Assembly: GCA_022578605.1 (NCBI GenBank) | Contig: MU394094.1 | Coordinates: forward strand, 281,601-345,600 | DNA: 64,000 nucleotides | Direction: 5' to 3' | Source: Camillea tinctor | Lineage: Eukaryota; Ascomycota; Sordariomycetes; Xylariales; Xylariaceae | Shown: positions 13,401-24,059 of the stretch, in pieces | Numbering within the stretch: the first letter of the stretch is position 1 | How the letters are laid out: the number at the start of each line of letters is the position of its first letter | Position numbers and translations under genes: made by a program | The notes under the pieces: generated by a model | Database searches by the model: none | What the model was told of the DNA's origin: nothing | What the model saw: only the letters and a program-made list of their open reading frames with translations

Positions 13401-14343
13401 GCTACGGCGGTAGTCCTGAGTAATATGGGACAGCACAAGCAAGCACTCGAGATATACGTCTTCAAGATGCAGGATTATGTCAAGGCGGAAGAGTAAGTCG
13501 TATCCCTCCCCCCTTTTTTCTTTTCATTTCGTTCTACGCGCTTTGACTCCCTTTCAAGATAGGAGAAAGGCAGCGACACAGAATGTTCTACAATTATATA
13601 TCACAGCCTTTTAGCTTTGTAACTCACAAAACCACAGATACTGCAACCAAATCCACTCACACCCGCCATCTCGCCGCGAGTCACAGCAACAACAGGCTGC
13701 GTACTCGTCTACGGGAGGTGGCGACCAGAGCAACAACGATCCGGACGACCCAGACGGCAACCCCCCTTCTATCTACCATACACTTCTCTCGCTGTACCTC
13801 ACGCCGCCATCACCACAAAAGCCGAATCTAGAGCCGGCGCTATCGCTCCTCTCGCGCCACGGATCGCGGCTGCCAGCGGCGTCGACGCTATCGCTCATCC
13901 CCGACTCGCTGCCAGTCGGGGACCTGGAGATGTACTTCCGGGGACGGGTGCGGGCGGCCAACAGCGTGGTGGCGGAGACACGGGTAGTGGAGCAGCTACG
14001 CAAGACGCAGCTCGTCAACACGCAGGCGCTGCTGCTCCTGGGCGACGGGGTCCCGGGGGGACAGGGCGGAAGGAACAGGAGGGTGGTCGTGGCGGAGGAG
14101 AGGGTCTGCGGGGTGTGCCACAAGAGGCTGGGTAATAGCGTTGTGGCCGTGCTGCCGGATAATAGTGTTGTGCATTATGGGTGTCTCGGTAGGCAGGGCA
14201 GGGTGGGGAGTAGCGGTCCGGGTGCTGGTAGTGGTAGTAGTGCTATGGGGGGGTTAGGAGGGGGGATGGGGATGGGTGCGGGAATAGGGGTAGGGGTGGG
14301 AGACAGAGTTGTGGCGGGGGCTTGGGGGAGGCACGGAAGTTGA
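10496..14343 (+). CDS. avaB: Vam6/Vps39 vacuolar tethering factor (HOPS)
   Basis: Four exons: 10496-10577, 10677-13307, 13384-13492, 13638-14343, giving 1175 aa. The start MLSAFTARPIIEL is followed by AYGDRVLVGLNTGSL, an N-terminal CNH (citron homology) beta-propeller running to about residue 340. The middle is alpha-helical clathrin-repeat-like sequence with an acidic/Ser-Lys-rich insert (residues ~455-545). The third exon encodes DPAFYEATAVVLSNMGQHK, the typical Vps39 stretch, joining to EEYCNQIH across intron 3. The C-terminus carries a CxxC...HxxC zinc-like motif (CGVCHKRLG to HYGC, residues ~1097-1125) of Vps39 domain 2, then a Gly-rich tail. In Aspergillus this protein is AvaB; it binds Rab7-type Ypt7 and tethers vacuoles and late endosomes within HOPS. 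Intron 2 has a clear CTAAC branch site. Assignment is firm. Confidence 0.93.
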
Positions 14344-15408
14344 GAAGTTGAAGGAAGTCCATTTTATATTATGGAGAGGAAGTTTATTCGGGGGGTTTTT
14401 TTTTTTTCGAGATTCCCACACACCCATCTCTCTCCACGTTGATATGGAAATCATTATCATTGTTGGTACCTACTGCTGCTGCTTATATTGGTATTGCTAG
14501 TGAGACTGGCGATGACGATGAAGATGACGATGGTGATGGATCCATAAGAAGATTGAAAGGAAAGCAAGAAGAAAGAAAGAATTACATCGTCGGGGGAATC
14601 TTTTATGAAACTATGTTCCTTCCATATGGTTTCTTTCCGTCTTCCCCCCCTATATGTGTAATGGAAGGTTAATCTAATCTTCTAACTTGGTTTATTGAAG
14701 AAGTGGCAATAGGAGAAAATCACCCAGGAAATAAGAAAAGAAGGAGGGTAAACAACAAAAACAAGAAGAAGAAAAAAGAGAAGGGAAACGAGGAGGAGGG
14801 AGGATGGTTAATGCCCTAGCTTAATCCTATAATTCTAAATTATATATTGGCGACTTGACCTTACCTCCCTCACCTTATTCTCCAAGCTGGCTGGATTGAT
14901 GCCCCCTCCCCCCTTTTTCCTTTCTTCGGTGAGTAGGCATGCGTGTATATGTGCTGTCTATATATATTTGAATTTATACTATCATATCATACCGTGTCGT
15001 TCCATCACCTTCATTAGACTGTAAAAATGCTCTAGTGAAAGAAGAGCAAAACAAGAATGAAGAAGAAACATAGCGACTCGGTTGGTTAGTGGATGATATG
15101 CACGACTTAGCATACCCCGATATATATTTCTCTCTGTCGTTCCCGTTTCTGGCTCTCCTGGTCCTTATTTTGTGTCCCAAATCTCTCTTTTCGTGTCTTG
15201 TTTGCGGCCCTGGTCGTCTAGCCATCCTCTTTTCCTTTTCCTTTTCCTTTTTCATATACTGGGTTAGCCCAGATAGGTTGGTCAAATGCCTTTCTATCGG
15301 CATTCCCTCACCGGGGACTCCATCCGTATCTGCACAGCATCCTCATTATTAATTAATTATCCTACCTACCTAGCTTCCTAGGCAGTAAGTCGTTAATCCT
15401 TCCTCCTT
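14344..15408. other. Convergent 3' flanks of avaB and GON7
   Basis: Both neighbours end here, so this is expected to hold their 3' untranslated regions. It has purine-rich and T-rich stretches and GATGACGATG repeats near 14510-14540. Open frames of up to 109 codons have no recognisable motif. Confidence 0.5.
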
Positions 15409-15804
15409 TTATTCATCCTCCTCTTCCTGCACTTCCTCCCCGTAATTCTCCTCCTCCGCGTCTTCATCTACGTTCGGAACCCCGCCTTTTTGGTTCTGGT
15501 TCGCCCGCTTGCGCTTCTTGTTGCTATTACTTCCCCGAGACTCGGCGCTGTTGTCTCCGTTCGATGATGCGCTGTTGCGCGCGTTGTCCTCGTCCATGCG
15601 CGCGGTCAGTTCGGCGTTAAGGCGCTCCTGTAGGGATGAGGAGGCGCTGCGCAGGGCATTTAGATAGGACGTCTTGTCGGTGACGGATACAGAGGAAGGG
15701 GAGAAGGAAAAGGGGAAGGCCAGCTCGGTTGTGAGGTTGAGGGGGGCGTTGGTAGGGGAGGTGTAGATTGCTTTGAGGTAGGCGACGGAAGTTGTAGAAG
15801 ACAT
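15409..15804 (-). CDS. GON7: EKC/KEOPS complex subunit Gon7
   Basis: Single exon, 131 aa, starting with the ATG whose complement is at 15802-15804. The N-terminal part (YLKAIYTSP, then about residue 45 TSYLNALRSASSSLQERLN) and the LTARMDEDN-like segment (seen as LTARMDED) match the small fungal Gon7 family. The C-terminal third is disordered: a basic NKKRKRANQNQ patch followed by an acidic tail. Gon7 stabilises the KEOPS complex, which makes the t6A modification on ANN-decoding tRNAs and also affects telomeres and transcription in yeast. The gene is divergent from the nuclease-like gene with 512 bp between start codons. The family is short and weakly conserved, so I keep a moderate margin of doubt. 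Confidence 0.8.
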   Translation of the reverse strand: MSSTTSVAYLKAIYTSPTNAPLNLTTELAFPFSFSPSSVSVTDKTSYLNALRSASSSLQERLNAELTARMDEDNARNSASSNGDNSAESRGSNSNKKRKRANQNQKGGVPNVDEDAEEENYGEEVQEEEDE

Positions 15805-16316
15805 TTTTCTTTTTTTTTAGACGGAGGTAAAGAGGGAGAAAGAGGAAAAGTTTTCTCTTTCTTCTTTCCTCTGGTAGGTATTTAAATATGGTTGTGACTT
15901 CAATTTTCGCAATGATGTTCGTATTAGTGTGTAAGAGGAGCGAAAGTTAGAAGCAGCTGCAAGGTAGAGAGGGTGTAGAGTTGTGGAGGGGTTGGAGGGG
16001 CAGGTGTGACAGCATATGTGGGGTCTCTCTCTCTCCTTAGTGCTTTTTGTCTAGGAAGGCATCTTATTGTAAGTGTAACCTAGGTAGATATCTAACCAGG
16101 TTAGGTTAGCTTAATTGGTTACTAGGTTACCCAGGCTACCCTCCACAAGTGTACACAAATTGGGCGCTTCTACAACTTCACCTTCACCTTCACCTTCACT
16201 GTCGACATTTACATAACCTATCTAGGCTTACTTTACCAGATGCCTTAGTTTGTGGTTGAATAATATCAACAGTCACTCAATCAAGACTTAACTAGCACCA
16301 GGATCTTGACAATCAA
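15805..16316. promoter_or_regulatory. Divergent promoter region of GON7 and nuclease-like gene
   Basis: The 512 bp separating two divergent start codons must contain both promoters and leaders. It has a TC-rich stretch at 16020-16040, several CCTAGGT/AGGTTAGG motifs at 16078-16135, and a triple CTTCAC repeat at 16170-16200. No open frame of note. Confidence 0.45.
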
Positions 16317-17732
16317 ATGAACATCTCGTCGTGGCTTGAAGACATCGAAGTCAGTGATGCAATTGAGACGAATCCAGGACAATTGCTGGAGACGCGGAAG
16401 CGTAAACGCAAACCACAACAACAACAACAAACCTATACGCCGGCCGTATCTGCCACCGACATGAATATCTCGTCTGAAGCTAGGTCACCTAGTAAAAGAC
16501 GACGGCGTGATGATCCCATGGATGATATTCCAGATATAGATCGCACGCCGAGGGGAAGGGGTAGCAAAGCTTGGTCAACATCCAACAGGACAGGTAGCGA
16601 CCGTTCATCAACCACTTCTACGTCTAGAATGTCACCTACCAAGCACTTATCAAGGCTGGAGGTTACGGGGAATCCCGTGGTCGTGGCACAAATCACGAAC
16701 ACGACGAATAAGCGTATGCCACTCGAGCTCAGAATTATACTAGACGAGTTAGACGGCTTCCAAAATCGAATTGGCATCGTCCCTAAGTATCTTGCCGAAG
16801 ACATAAGAGCACGTGCCGAGAATGACCACAAGTTCTCCAGATTTTCGCCATCGACTTTTGAAGACAACACTACCAACAGTATGGATACAGAATCGGACCC
16901 GAAACTTTCTCTATACGACATTTTAAAGATTTTTGGATCGGCCATAGAGTGTTTTGAGGAGGACCATGCCGAGGCAACATGGAACACCCTCGTTCATTGG
17001 CCCGTCTTTGAACTCGCTCTGGGGCCTATAGTAGATGTTGTAGAAACAGATGGCCAGAGCTACAGCCGGGAAGATCGAGTTCGCGTTCGCGGTATGCCTT
17101 GCACGGCGGCCAGACTGATAAATCGTGCACACGGCTCCAAGATGGTAGATTATTGCATCTTCGTCGAGCCGAAGGCACAGGAAGCTGAAAGAATCGCTGG
17201 GATACGAGCGGAAGATTATAACATCAACCATACTGACTATAACCCCTTACGTGAACGGCCCATCGTCCTCAGTGCTGAGTCTAAGAAACCCAGCGAGGGT
17301 GGTAGGAATATGCAATTGCAGCTTGGCGTTTGGCATGCTGCACAATGGGCTGCACTCGAGGAACTACTTGGTACGAGGGCGGAAACAGAACGGCCACCGG
17401 CCATTCCTTTCCTTCCAGCCCTCATCATCCAAGATCACGACTGGAGTTTCGCCGCTAGTACAAGGTCTGGCAACAAAACAGTACGTATGTTCTCTAAGCA
17501 CAAGCACTGTATGTACCAGAATGCACCATGCCTGCTTACTTAGTATAAATTTTTTTTTTTTTTCATTTAGATACTATGGTCCCAGCAACCGATTGGAACC
17601 ACTGCGAGCCTGCTTGGTATATTCCAGCTTGTTCGTTCCTTGCGTCACATAGGCGCATGGATACGCGAGTCATACTGGCCTTGGTATAGATGCGCAGTTT
17701 TACAATTATCTGGGGAAGACGTGTCAACATGA
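16317..17732 (+). CDS. PD-(D/E)XK nuclease-like domain protein
   Basis: Two exons, 16317-17480 and 17571-17732, giving 441 aa; the splice joins GNKT to ILWSQQPIGTT in phase 0. The first 110 residues are disordered and basic, with a Gln run and a KRRRRDD nuclear-localisation-like patch. The core shows the signature of a large fungal family: TWNTLVHWPVFELALGP (around 220-236), MVDYCIFVEP with D278, SAESKK with E321 and K323, LQLGVWHAAQW, and after the intron LRHIGAWIRESYWPWY. D278 and E321-S-K323 form the D...ExK core expected of PD-(D/E)XK nucleases, so the catalytic site seems complete. No biological function is established for the family to my knowledge; members are often found in accessory regions. 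It sits divergent from GON7. Confidence 0.85.
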
Positions 17733-18204
17733 CCTTGCTTTAGCCGTAGATACCTTACATGATGCAAACCACACTGTCAGCCTAGCAAGTGCTAGAATTT
17801 ACGGAAAGGCTTTTGGTACATGTCTTTCCAGTTCGATGTGTTGAAAGCAGATAATACCTGTGTGGCTTCCCCCTTTCGACCTAAACCGCAAACACCCCCG
17901 TGTCATAGTCTCATAACGAATCTAAGGGGCAAGAACTCAAGGAATCTTTATATCGTACATAAGAATGAATTGGGTAAGGAAAGAAGGTTATTCACGCTTC
18001 CAAGTAAATAGAAAGAGAACTACGTACGCAACCTAGGCTTCAGGGCATATATGCTGAGTAGTCACCGCATAATGCCAGCATAAGGCATTTTTCCTTAATA
18101 ATAAATTTACAATACTAATTTTATAGCCCAGGTATATAGCAGGTGAATACGGGCAACTTCCCTTAAATATACTTCAATTCGTGTGATCCGGTAATAGCCT
18201 GCCC
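17733..18204. other. Convergent 3' flanks
   Basis: Between the ends of the nuclease-like gene and the FTA2-like gene on the other strand. AT-rich, no motif or open frame worth calling. Confidence 0.5.
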
Positions 18205-19150
18205 CTATCCTACTCTTCCTCGGGAGCGCAGCTGATGCCTTGATGTAGATAAGACACGCAGTCTAGTTGGAATCTGCTCCTCTTGTATCATGTCATCAAA
18301 ATTCGACGTGTCCCTCAACCTTTTGTCTTCGGCGAGGCGCTTGTCTTCTTCCTCCAAAAATTGCAGAAGAGCATGCGGCTCGGTCCAGGAAGAACCAAAG
18401 TCGACCAGCCGATAGCTGATGAAGTTATCGGCCCTGATATCCATGTTGTAGATCTTTAGAGATTCGTTGAGTAAGCACACGCTCCGCCATGCCCTACGGA
18501 TATTCCTTGCATCCACTCTCCTCGTATCTTTCTCGAGTTGCTTCACGATGGCGCGTACCCGCGTATCTCCTCCCAGCGCTTTGCGTAGGTCACGATCCAT
18601 TAATTGATATTCGAAGTCAAGACCTCTCCGCCTCAATGAGCGTTCATCCTCCCCCGTCAGATACAAATACCCATGACATTTGACCGCTGTATGTTCTCTG
18701 ACTTTCCTAGAATCGATTCCCTCCTGTATCCTTCCATACGCACGACATTCTGCGTAGAAAGGATCTGTATAAAAGATGGCTTGGCTCAGGGGTATTTCCT
18801 TCTCCAACCTCGTCTGCCGATAATAGCGATTGGACCTGGGATGAGAAAATTTGAACTTTCGAAGCCCAAAGGAAAAGTTACTCAAAATTTATTTCCCTTC
18901 TTTTGGTTTTCAACATTACTATTATCGTGTAGGCTGGAGGATTACTTACAACTTTCAATGCGTATTCTTTCGAGTCGATCTCTACCTGAAAGACGAAGCC
19001 CTCGTTATCATCACGATCTCGATCGAGCCTTCTCCCCCATATGATCGGGGAATCAGCATGCTTGAACGCATGCAATTTCGGCCCCGGACATGGAGGGAGT
19101 AAGACATTGGCATGCCGGGTAGTCGCTCGGCGAACCCTAACTTTTGGCAT
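18205..19150 (-). CDS. FTA2-like / protein-kinase-like protein
   Basis: Two exons on the minus strand: 18950-19150 and 18205-18855, joined in phase 0, 283 aa. The splice unites YALKV with FKFSHPRSNRYY, restoring the contiguous ALKVFKF of the family. Conserved blocks are LPPCPGPKL (17-26), FQVEIDSKEYALKVFKF (54-70), DPFYAECRAYGRIQE (98-112), NMDIRADNF and LVDFGSSW. These match the fungal family annotated as Sim4 complex subunit FTA2, named after a fission-yeast kinetochore protein, but the family in filamentous fungi is expanded and unlikely to be kinetochore-bound in every case. The order of a beta-3 lysine (K66), a DIRADN loop (206-211) and DFG (219-221) resembles a minimal protein-kinase fold. 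The start at 19150 is the best ATG, but an upstream exon cannot be excluded because the assembly is damaged beyond 19370. Confidence 0.75.
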
Positions 19151-19501
19151 CCTCCACTCATATACAACGAGAAAGCAACAGCTACTACAATAGCAAAGCT
19201 GTCCGGATACTGAAAGCGTAGTAATGACTCACTCTGAGCTGTCTACAGCGGAAGTACACTTTCTTATCTACACAATGCGTACTGACTCTTATGCAGTTGG
19301 TCTTTGGAAGAATGGTCGCCTGACCCCAATTGTATGCCAGAGTCGTTCCATGGCTCACGATATAGTGATCGGGGGGGGGGGGGGGGGGGGGGGGGAAGCC
19401 GGGGGGGAGCCCCCCACCAGCGGCGGGGTTATGGAGGGGGATGGGGGGGGGCTTAAAATTCATTGTTGCGGAATTTGGGGGAAAAATTTANNNNNNNNNN
19501 G

Positions 19502-19566
<65 letters not shown>

Positions 19567-19803
19567 CCCACAAAGCGGGGCTAGAGCCAACCACCTGCTC
19601 CGGATTTCTGTAGAGGGATGGAGGGGATCTTAAAGATCATGTATGCCGAGATTGGAGACAGAGATAACAGCTCCGGTAGAGCTTGAGGAATGCATACTTA
19701 CGACACTATGGCCTGCGCTGAGGTTCAAAGCAAGCTAACAGGGGAGCGCATTCTTTTTTCTTTTTGATATAAGTAGGAGTAGTGAGAATCATGACCACAC
19801 ATC
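19151..19803. other. Divergent promoter region containing a damaged assembly gap
   Basis: The region between two divergent genes. It contains 25 consecutive G at 19371-19395, a G-biased stretch, ten N at 19491-19500 and 63 consecutive C at 19502-19564. The bases on either side of the gap appear to be two readings of one sequence (see finding). Any exon or promoter element in this interval cannot be read reliably. Confidence 0.8.
19491..19500. other. Assembly gap (10 N)
   Basis: Ten undetermined bases flanked by a G-rich run on the left and a long C run on the right. The gap size is probably nominal. Confidence 0.99.
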
Positions 19804-21102
19804 TTGAGATTCACAAAAGATGAGAAACCTTTGACTGCTACTGTTTCCAAGTTCGAATATAGCTTTGTCCTCGTTCATAAGCCCATAATGAATTACATGG
19901 CAGGAAGACGAAGAAATGCACAGTCTGTCATCGAGTTCCTCACAGCAAAGAACCCCAGAATAATCCCAGAGAAGGGCGGTAACCGCAAGAATACATCACG
20001 GCACGATTGGCATTACCCAACCGAATTACGGGAATGGGAGGAGTTCGACTATGAAACGCTAGAGGTCATTTTTGGTGGTGAACTGCTAAAAGAAGCACAT
20101 GAAAAACGAGATTTCCTTCCTCATTACCCGCATTTGGACCGTGAGATTGACATAACAGTGGGTAGTCATGAGCCTAGCACAATCACTCTCTACGACAAAT
20201 GGAACCACACAATTGTGCTTGCATCTCTTAGGGTAATTCAAGATAAATTCCACCCATGTCTTTGGAGAAAGAAGTTGGGAGCGAAAAATTCTAAAGATGA
20301 CCAGGGGCCAGCAGAAGGGAATGCTGAAGGGTCAGGCAAAGAGTTCCAAGACAAAGACACAAGCAAGAGAAGAAGTAGAACGAAACATCTTCAGAAGAAT
20401 AAACCCCTGGGCCAGAAAAGAAAACGACCCCGGCAGCCCGATGGAGGCTCTGTATCTGTATACGAAACAGGGGCAGAGACGGCGACAGAAAGATTTCCCA
20501 AGGAGTATAAGCCGGCCTATAAGTGGAACAGCCAGAGGTTGCGGGACGGCCTATTGACAGACAAGATCACTGGTGAGTGGCTCAGGGGCATGGCCCAGAA
20601 GAACGAGAATGCACCCCTCCGGCAAGCCTACACCTACTGCGTGGATTATCAATGCCGATACGGCTGTATCCTGACTACGGAAGAGGCATTCATATTCCGG
20701 ATCAAGCCACGGGGGAGAGAAGATACGGGTATAGGTATGAGTATAGGCCTTTTTTCTTCCGATTCTCTAGATTGAAGACCTTGGAAATGATTTAGCTGAC
20801 GGAACTACCTATCTATTTACCCACCTGTAGCGCCTGATCAAGAGATATCTACTGGTGGCGAACCCAGCAGACTCCTAAACAAGGTCAAGAAAGATGGACT
20901 GATGCAGTATGCATCCATCCCGTGGGCCAACGGCTGCGACGAAGACCACGAGCACTACAGGAAATGGACGGTGAACCTTGCCCTCTGGTTTGTGCACCAG
21001 CGAAGAAGCGATACAGAAAAATCAGAGAAGAATGAGAAAAGGGGTAGGGCCTCGTGGAGAGCAACGTTAAACTACAGATACATCGGTCTTTGTATGCCGT
21101 AA
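19804..21102 (+). CDS. Uncharacterised fungal-family protein, 5' end uncertain
   Basis: The second exon is clear; the first is open at its left edge. Exon to 20734, intron 20735-20830, last exon 20831-21102 with stop at 21100-21102; the splice gives TGIAPDQEIS. The frame opens after a stop at 19792 without an ATG before two in-frame ones near 19889-19900, yet homology-like sequence (KPLTATVSKFEYSF) begins upstream, so a first exon is probably missing, perhaps within the damaged gap. Recognisable blocks are HDWHYPTELREWEEFD, FGGELLKE, IDITVGSHEPSTITLYDKW, ITTEEAF-like LTTEEAFIFRI, and LMQYASIPWANG followed by TVNLALWFVH. These belong to a widespread fungal family of unknown function. A basic stretch (about 195-225) resembles a nuclear localisation signal. 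It lies head-to-head with the FTA2-like gene. Confidence 0.7.
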
Positions 21103-21751
21103 CATTTTGAATTCACTACTACCACTTAGGTATTCCTAGGTACATAGAATGCGAACCAAACAGTTTTAGCATATGAAGCATCCACGCCTGAGAGCATGAT
21201 ATTCTAGAACAATTCTAGCCCCTCTTATCAGGTTTTCACGATCTACTTGTCTCGGCATTCCACCACTTCGTCTCCACCATCACGGTCTGAGCCGGCCGCC
21301 CTCCTTTGATAAGCAGCCTTGGCAAATCTCCCTCTTCCTCTTCGGTCCTGCACCTCCGTCCCGGCCCCTCCTTATTGGCGCGTACTTCCTGGACGGTCCA
21401 GCCTTGGGGTCGCATGGACGTCCCGTAACACGGTGCCGCTAATCCCTACCTGGCAGGCAAGTTCAGCGTCCAAGACATCTTACCCCAAAGCAGAAGGCGA
21501 TAGCGAGATCGTGTCGTCGAGCCAGAAAAAAAGCACGAGATAGGTTTATGTAGCTAACTTCACTTGTTTACACGCCTTAGGCAATTATTTTGTATAAATC
21601 GGTGTCCAGTTTTGCCTTCCCTCGGTGTACGATGGTGTCTTCGTCCTTCTCTCTCTTGTTCTCTGTCTCTGTCTTTAAAGGCCAAACCTCTAGGTTAACA
21701 AACTTATAATACTTACTGATCATAGTATAATTGCCTTCCCAAAAAGACAGT
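21103..21751. other. Intergenic region upstream of leucine aminopeptidase
   Basis: No gene recognised. A GC-richer patch at 21280-21500 gives a 74-codon frame without motifs. The last 150 bp should include the promoter of the aminopeptidase gene. Confidence 0.45.
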
Positions 21752-23262
21752 ATGGTTAGAGGAATATTTTCCGTCCTGCTTTTGCAGGCCTGTCTGGCTC
21801 TCGCTGCGGTGCCCGCCGTGCCCGTGGTGGATAGACGGGCTGACGGATTGCGTCTAGTCAAGACCTCCGACGAGGACCCAGGAACCTGGATGACGGAGGA
21901 GGAAAAGTTCGAGAACCTAGTCTCGAAACGCATTGGTTTCATGGACATCACCGACACCATGGTAAATATACCTAAGTAGATAACGTATGGAGAGTTAGGA
22001 CGGAGATAACCTGACAAGCCCCGGCATAGGAACTCGAGGCGATAGGTGCTCAGAGAATGACAACCAACGTGAAGAGGGCGAGCGCCCTAGCCTTTCCCAC
22101 CACCCCGAGTCACCAGACTGAGGCTAAAGCTCTGATCGCCAACCTCAAGCAGAGCAACCTGCAGACCTGGACTAATTCCCTGGCCGACTTCTACAACCGC
22201 TACTACCGGGGCTCGTACGCCGCCTCGAGTGCCACCTGGATGCACGACACGGTCGTCAGCGTCGCCTCCGCTAACCCGGCCATCACCGTCAAGCAGTTCA
22301 CGCACTCGTACAACCAGCCCAGCGTCATCGCCGCCATCCCCGGCACGTCGGGCTCCGTCGTCGTCGTCTCGGCGCACTACGACTCGGTGGGGAGCTCGAC
22401 TTCCGGACGCGCGCCGGGAGCCGACGATAATGCATCTGTAGATATCTCTTCTTTCCCCTTGTCAAAACCAGATTCCCCCTCCCTATCTCTCTCTCTCCTC
22501 TGAACTAACTCGGTATAATTAATGTAGGGCGTGGTCACTATCCTCGAGGCTCTCCGTGTCCTAGCCGCTGCCAAGTACAAGCCTGGGAACACCCTTGAGT
22601 TCCACTTCTATTCCGGTATGGTGCTCCGATCAGTAGTGTTATTAGTAGTCTTCTTTTTTTTCTCTGGAAACTAACTTTATCCCCCCCCCCTTTAAAGGTG
22701 AGGAAGGGGGTCTTCTCGGTTCCCGAGACGTTTTCAACTCGTATGCTTCGAACGACGTCGACGTCCTAGCCGTCATGAATCAGGACATGACCGGGTTCTC
22801 GCCCAACAACGTAATTGCGGTCTACACCGACTATGTCGACTCGAGCCTGACCAGCTTCATCCAAAAGCTGGTCCCGGTCTACACGTCGCTGCCGCTTTCG
22901 ACGGACAAGTGCGGCTATGGATGCTCAGATCAGTAAGTTGTTTATTAGTATACCTTTTCTTTGTTGTTATTTACGATGGGCTGTACTAACACGATGGAAA
23001 TCGCCTATTATAGCGCTTCTGCCCGCTCTGCCGGCTACGCGGCCGCTTATGTCTGCGATGAGAACATGGCCGATTCGTCGCCGTACATTCACTCCGCCTC
23101 CGACACCGTCTCTACTGTGAGCTTCCCTCACGTGCTGGAGCACGCCAAGGTAAGTTTCCCCCTAGGTCTCTTGAGACCAAATATCAGTTTATAACTACAC
23201 CTCACTGACCACACGGTTATCAGTTGACTGTCGGGTTCCTCGTCGAAGCTTCTTATTTCTAG
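21752..23262 (+). CDS. LAP1: Secreted leucine aminopeptidase, M28 zinc peptidase
   Basis: Six exons: 21752-21961, 22030-22437, 22528-22615, 22698-22932, 23014-23149, 23224-23262; 371 aa with all phases consistent. A signal peptide is clear (MVRGIFSVLLLQACLALAA). A propeptide follows to about residue 85. The M28 zinc site is present: SAHYDS (H186), GADDNAS (D202/D203), the EEGGLLGS glutamates after intron 3, MNQDM, and PYIHSASD near the end with the last histidine ligand. The enzyme removes N-terminal residues, leucine preferred, from extracellular peptides; in saprotrophs and pathogens it serves nitrogen acquisition. The closest known proteins are fungal Lap1, of similar length. The gene has a GC-rich coding region and typical short introns with CTAAC-like branch points. 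Assignment is firm. Confidence 0.95.
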
Positions 23263-23843
23263 ACGAAGGTGACTACCTACTTAGTGAAAGCGAAGACAAG
23301 CCGGGGTAGAATGAATTGTAAATAACAGAATTAATGATTAATTCAAAATTAGAAATTAAGAAGAAATTATACAGTATACGGTGGTAAAGAAACAAGAATT
23401 TCTGTGATTTAGAAAGTAGGCGACACCAAAGCAGACAATAACAATAATTAAACGACTCATCTAAATATGAATCGATGGCATTTGTTAAGCAAGGACAGAT
23501 GTTATGACCAACAACGTTCTGACTCCTATATCGTGTTTTACAAGGGTTAAAGGCCCCCTTAACTATTTAACACACTATGTTATATTTCTGTCTGAGAGTC
23601 TGTAGTTTGGACTGCGGTAGATTTCAACAATAATATAGTCGGAGCTTCAGCAACCTTAGCTCATTCCAGGTCTCGAACTTTGCAAAGAAAGGTATTTGTA
23701 GTAATATTGCCTGAAGTTCATTTATTGACTTGCCGGAAACGAGAAAAAAAAAAGGAGAAAAAAACGTAGATATGGAAGTTGAGGATATTACCCCTTAACG
23801 TTATGGTCCACACTAGAGTGTTCCTATCTGATGAAAATATATG
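23263..23843. other. Intergenic region between LAP1 and tRNA-Ser
   Basis: AT-rich DNA without recognisable gene; contains the LAP1 3' flank. A run of A at 23745-23763 interrupted by GG is the only simple repeat. Confidence 0.5.
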
Positions 23844-23942
23844 CGACACGAGCAGGATTTGAACCTACGAGGCCGAAGCCATAAGATAGCTGAAATCGCA
23901 CTGGATTCAAGTCTTACCCATTAACCACTCTGGCATCGTGCC
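23844..23942 (-). tRNA. tRNA-Ser(UGA) with an 18-nt intron
   Basis: Read on the minus strand from 23942. The acceptor stem GGCACGA pairs with TCGTGTC (one G-U pair) and is followed by discriminator G. The D stem is CCA/TGG with loop GAGTGGTTAA. The anticodon stem TAAGA pairs with TCTTA, and the anticodon TGA lies at 23907-23909. After A37 an 18-nt intron occupies 23888-23905. A long variable arm GGC-TTCG-GCC, typical of class II tRNAs, and a T arm GTAGG/CCTGC with loop TTCAAAT complete the molecule. Class II structure plus anticodon UGA identifies serine. Four T on the minus strand about 7 nt downstream could terminate RNA polymerase III. Confidence 0.95.
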
Positions 23943-24018
23943 GATATTTGATTTGCTTGTATTGTTAGAGCTATAAAAAGACGGCTCCTCCTTCTAGCCT
24001 CAAAACCTCCATCCAATG

Positions 24019-24059
<41 letters not shown>

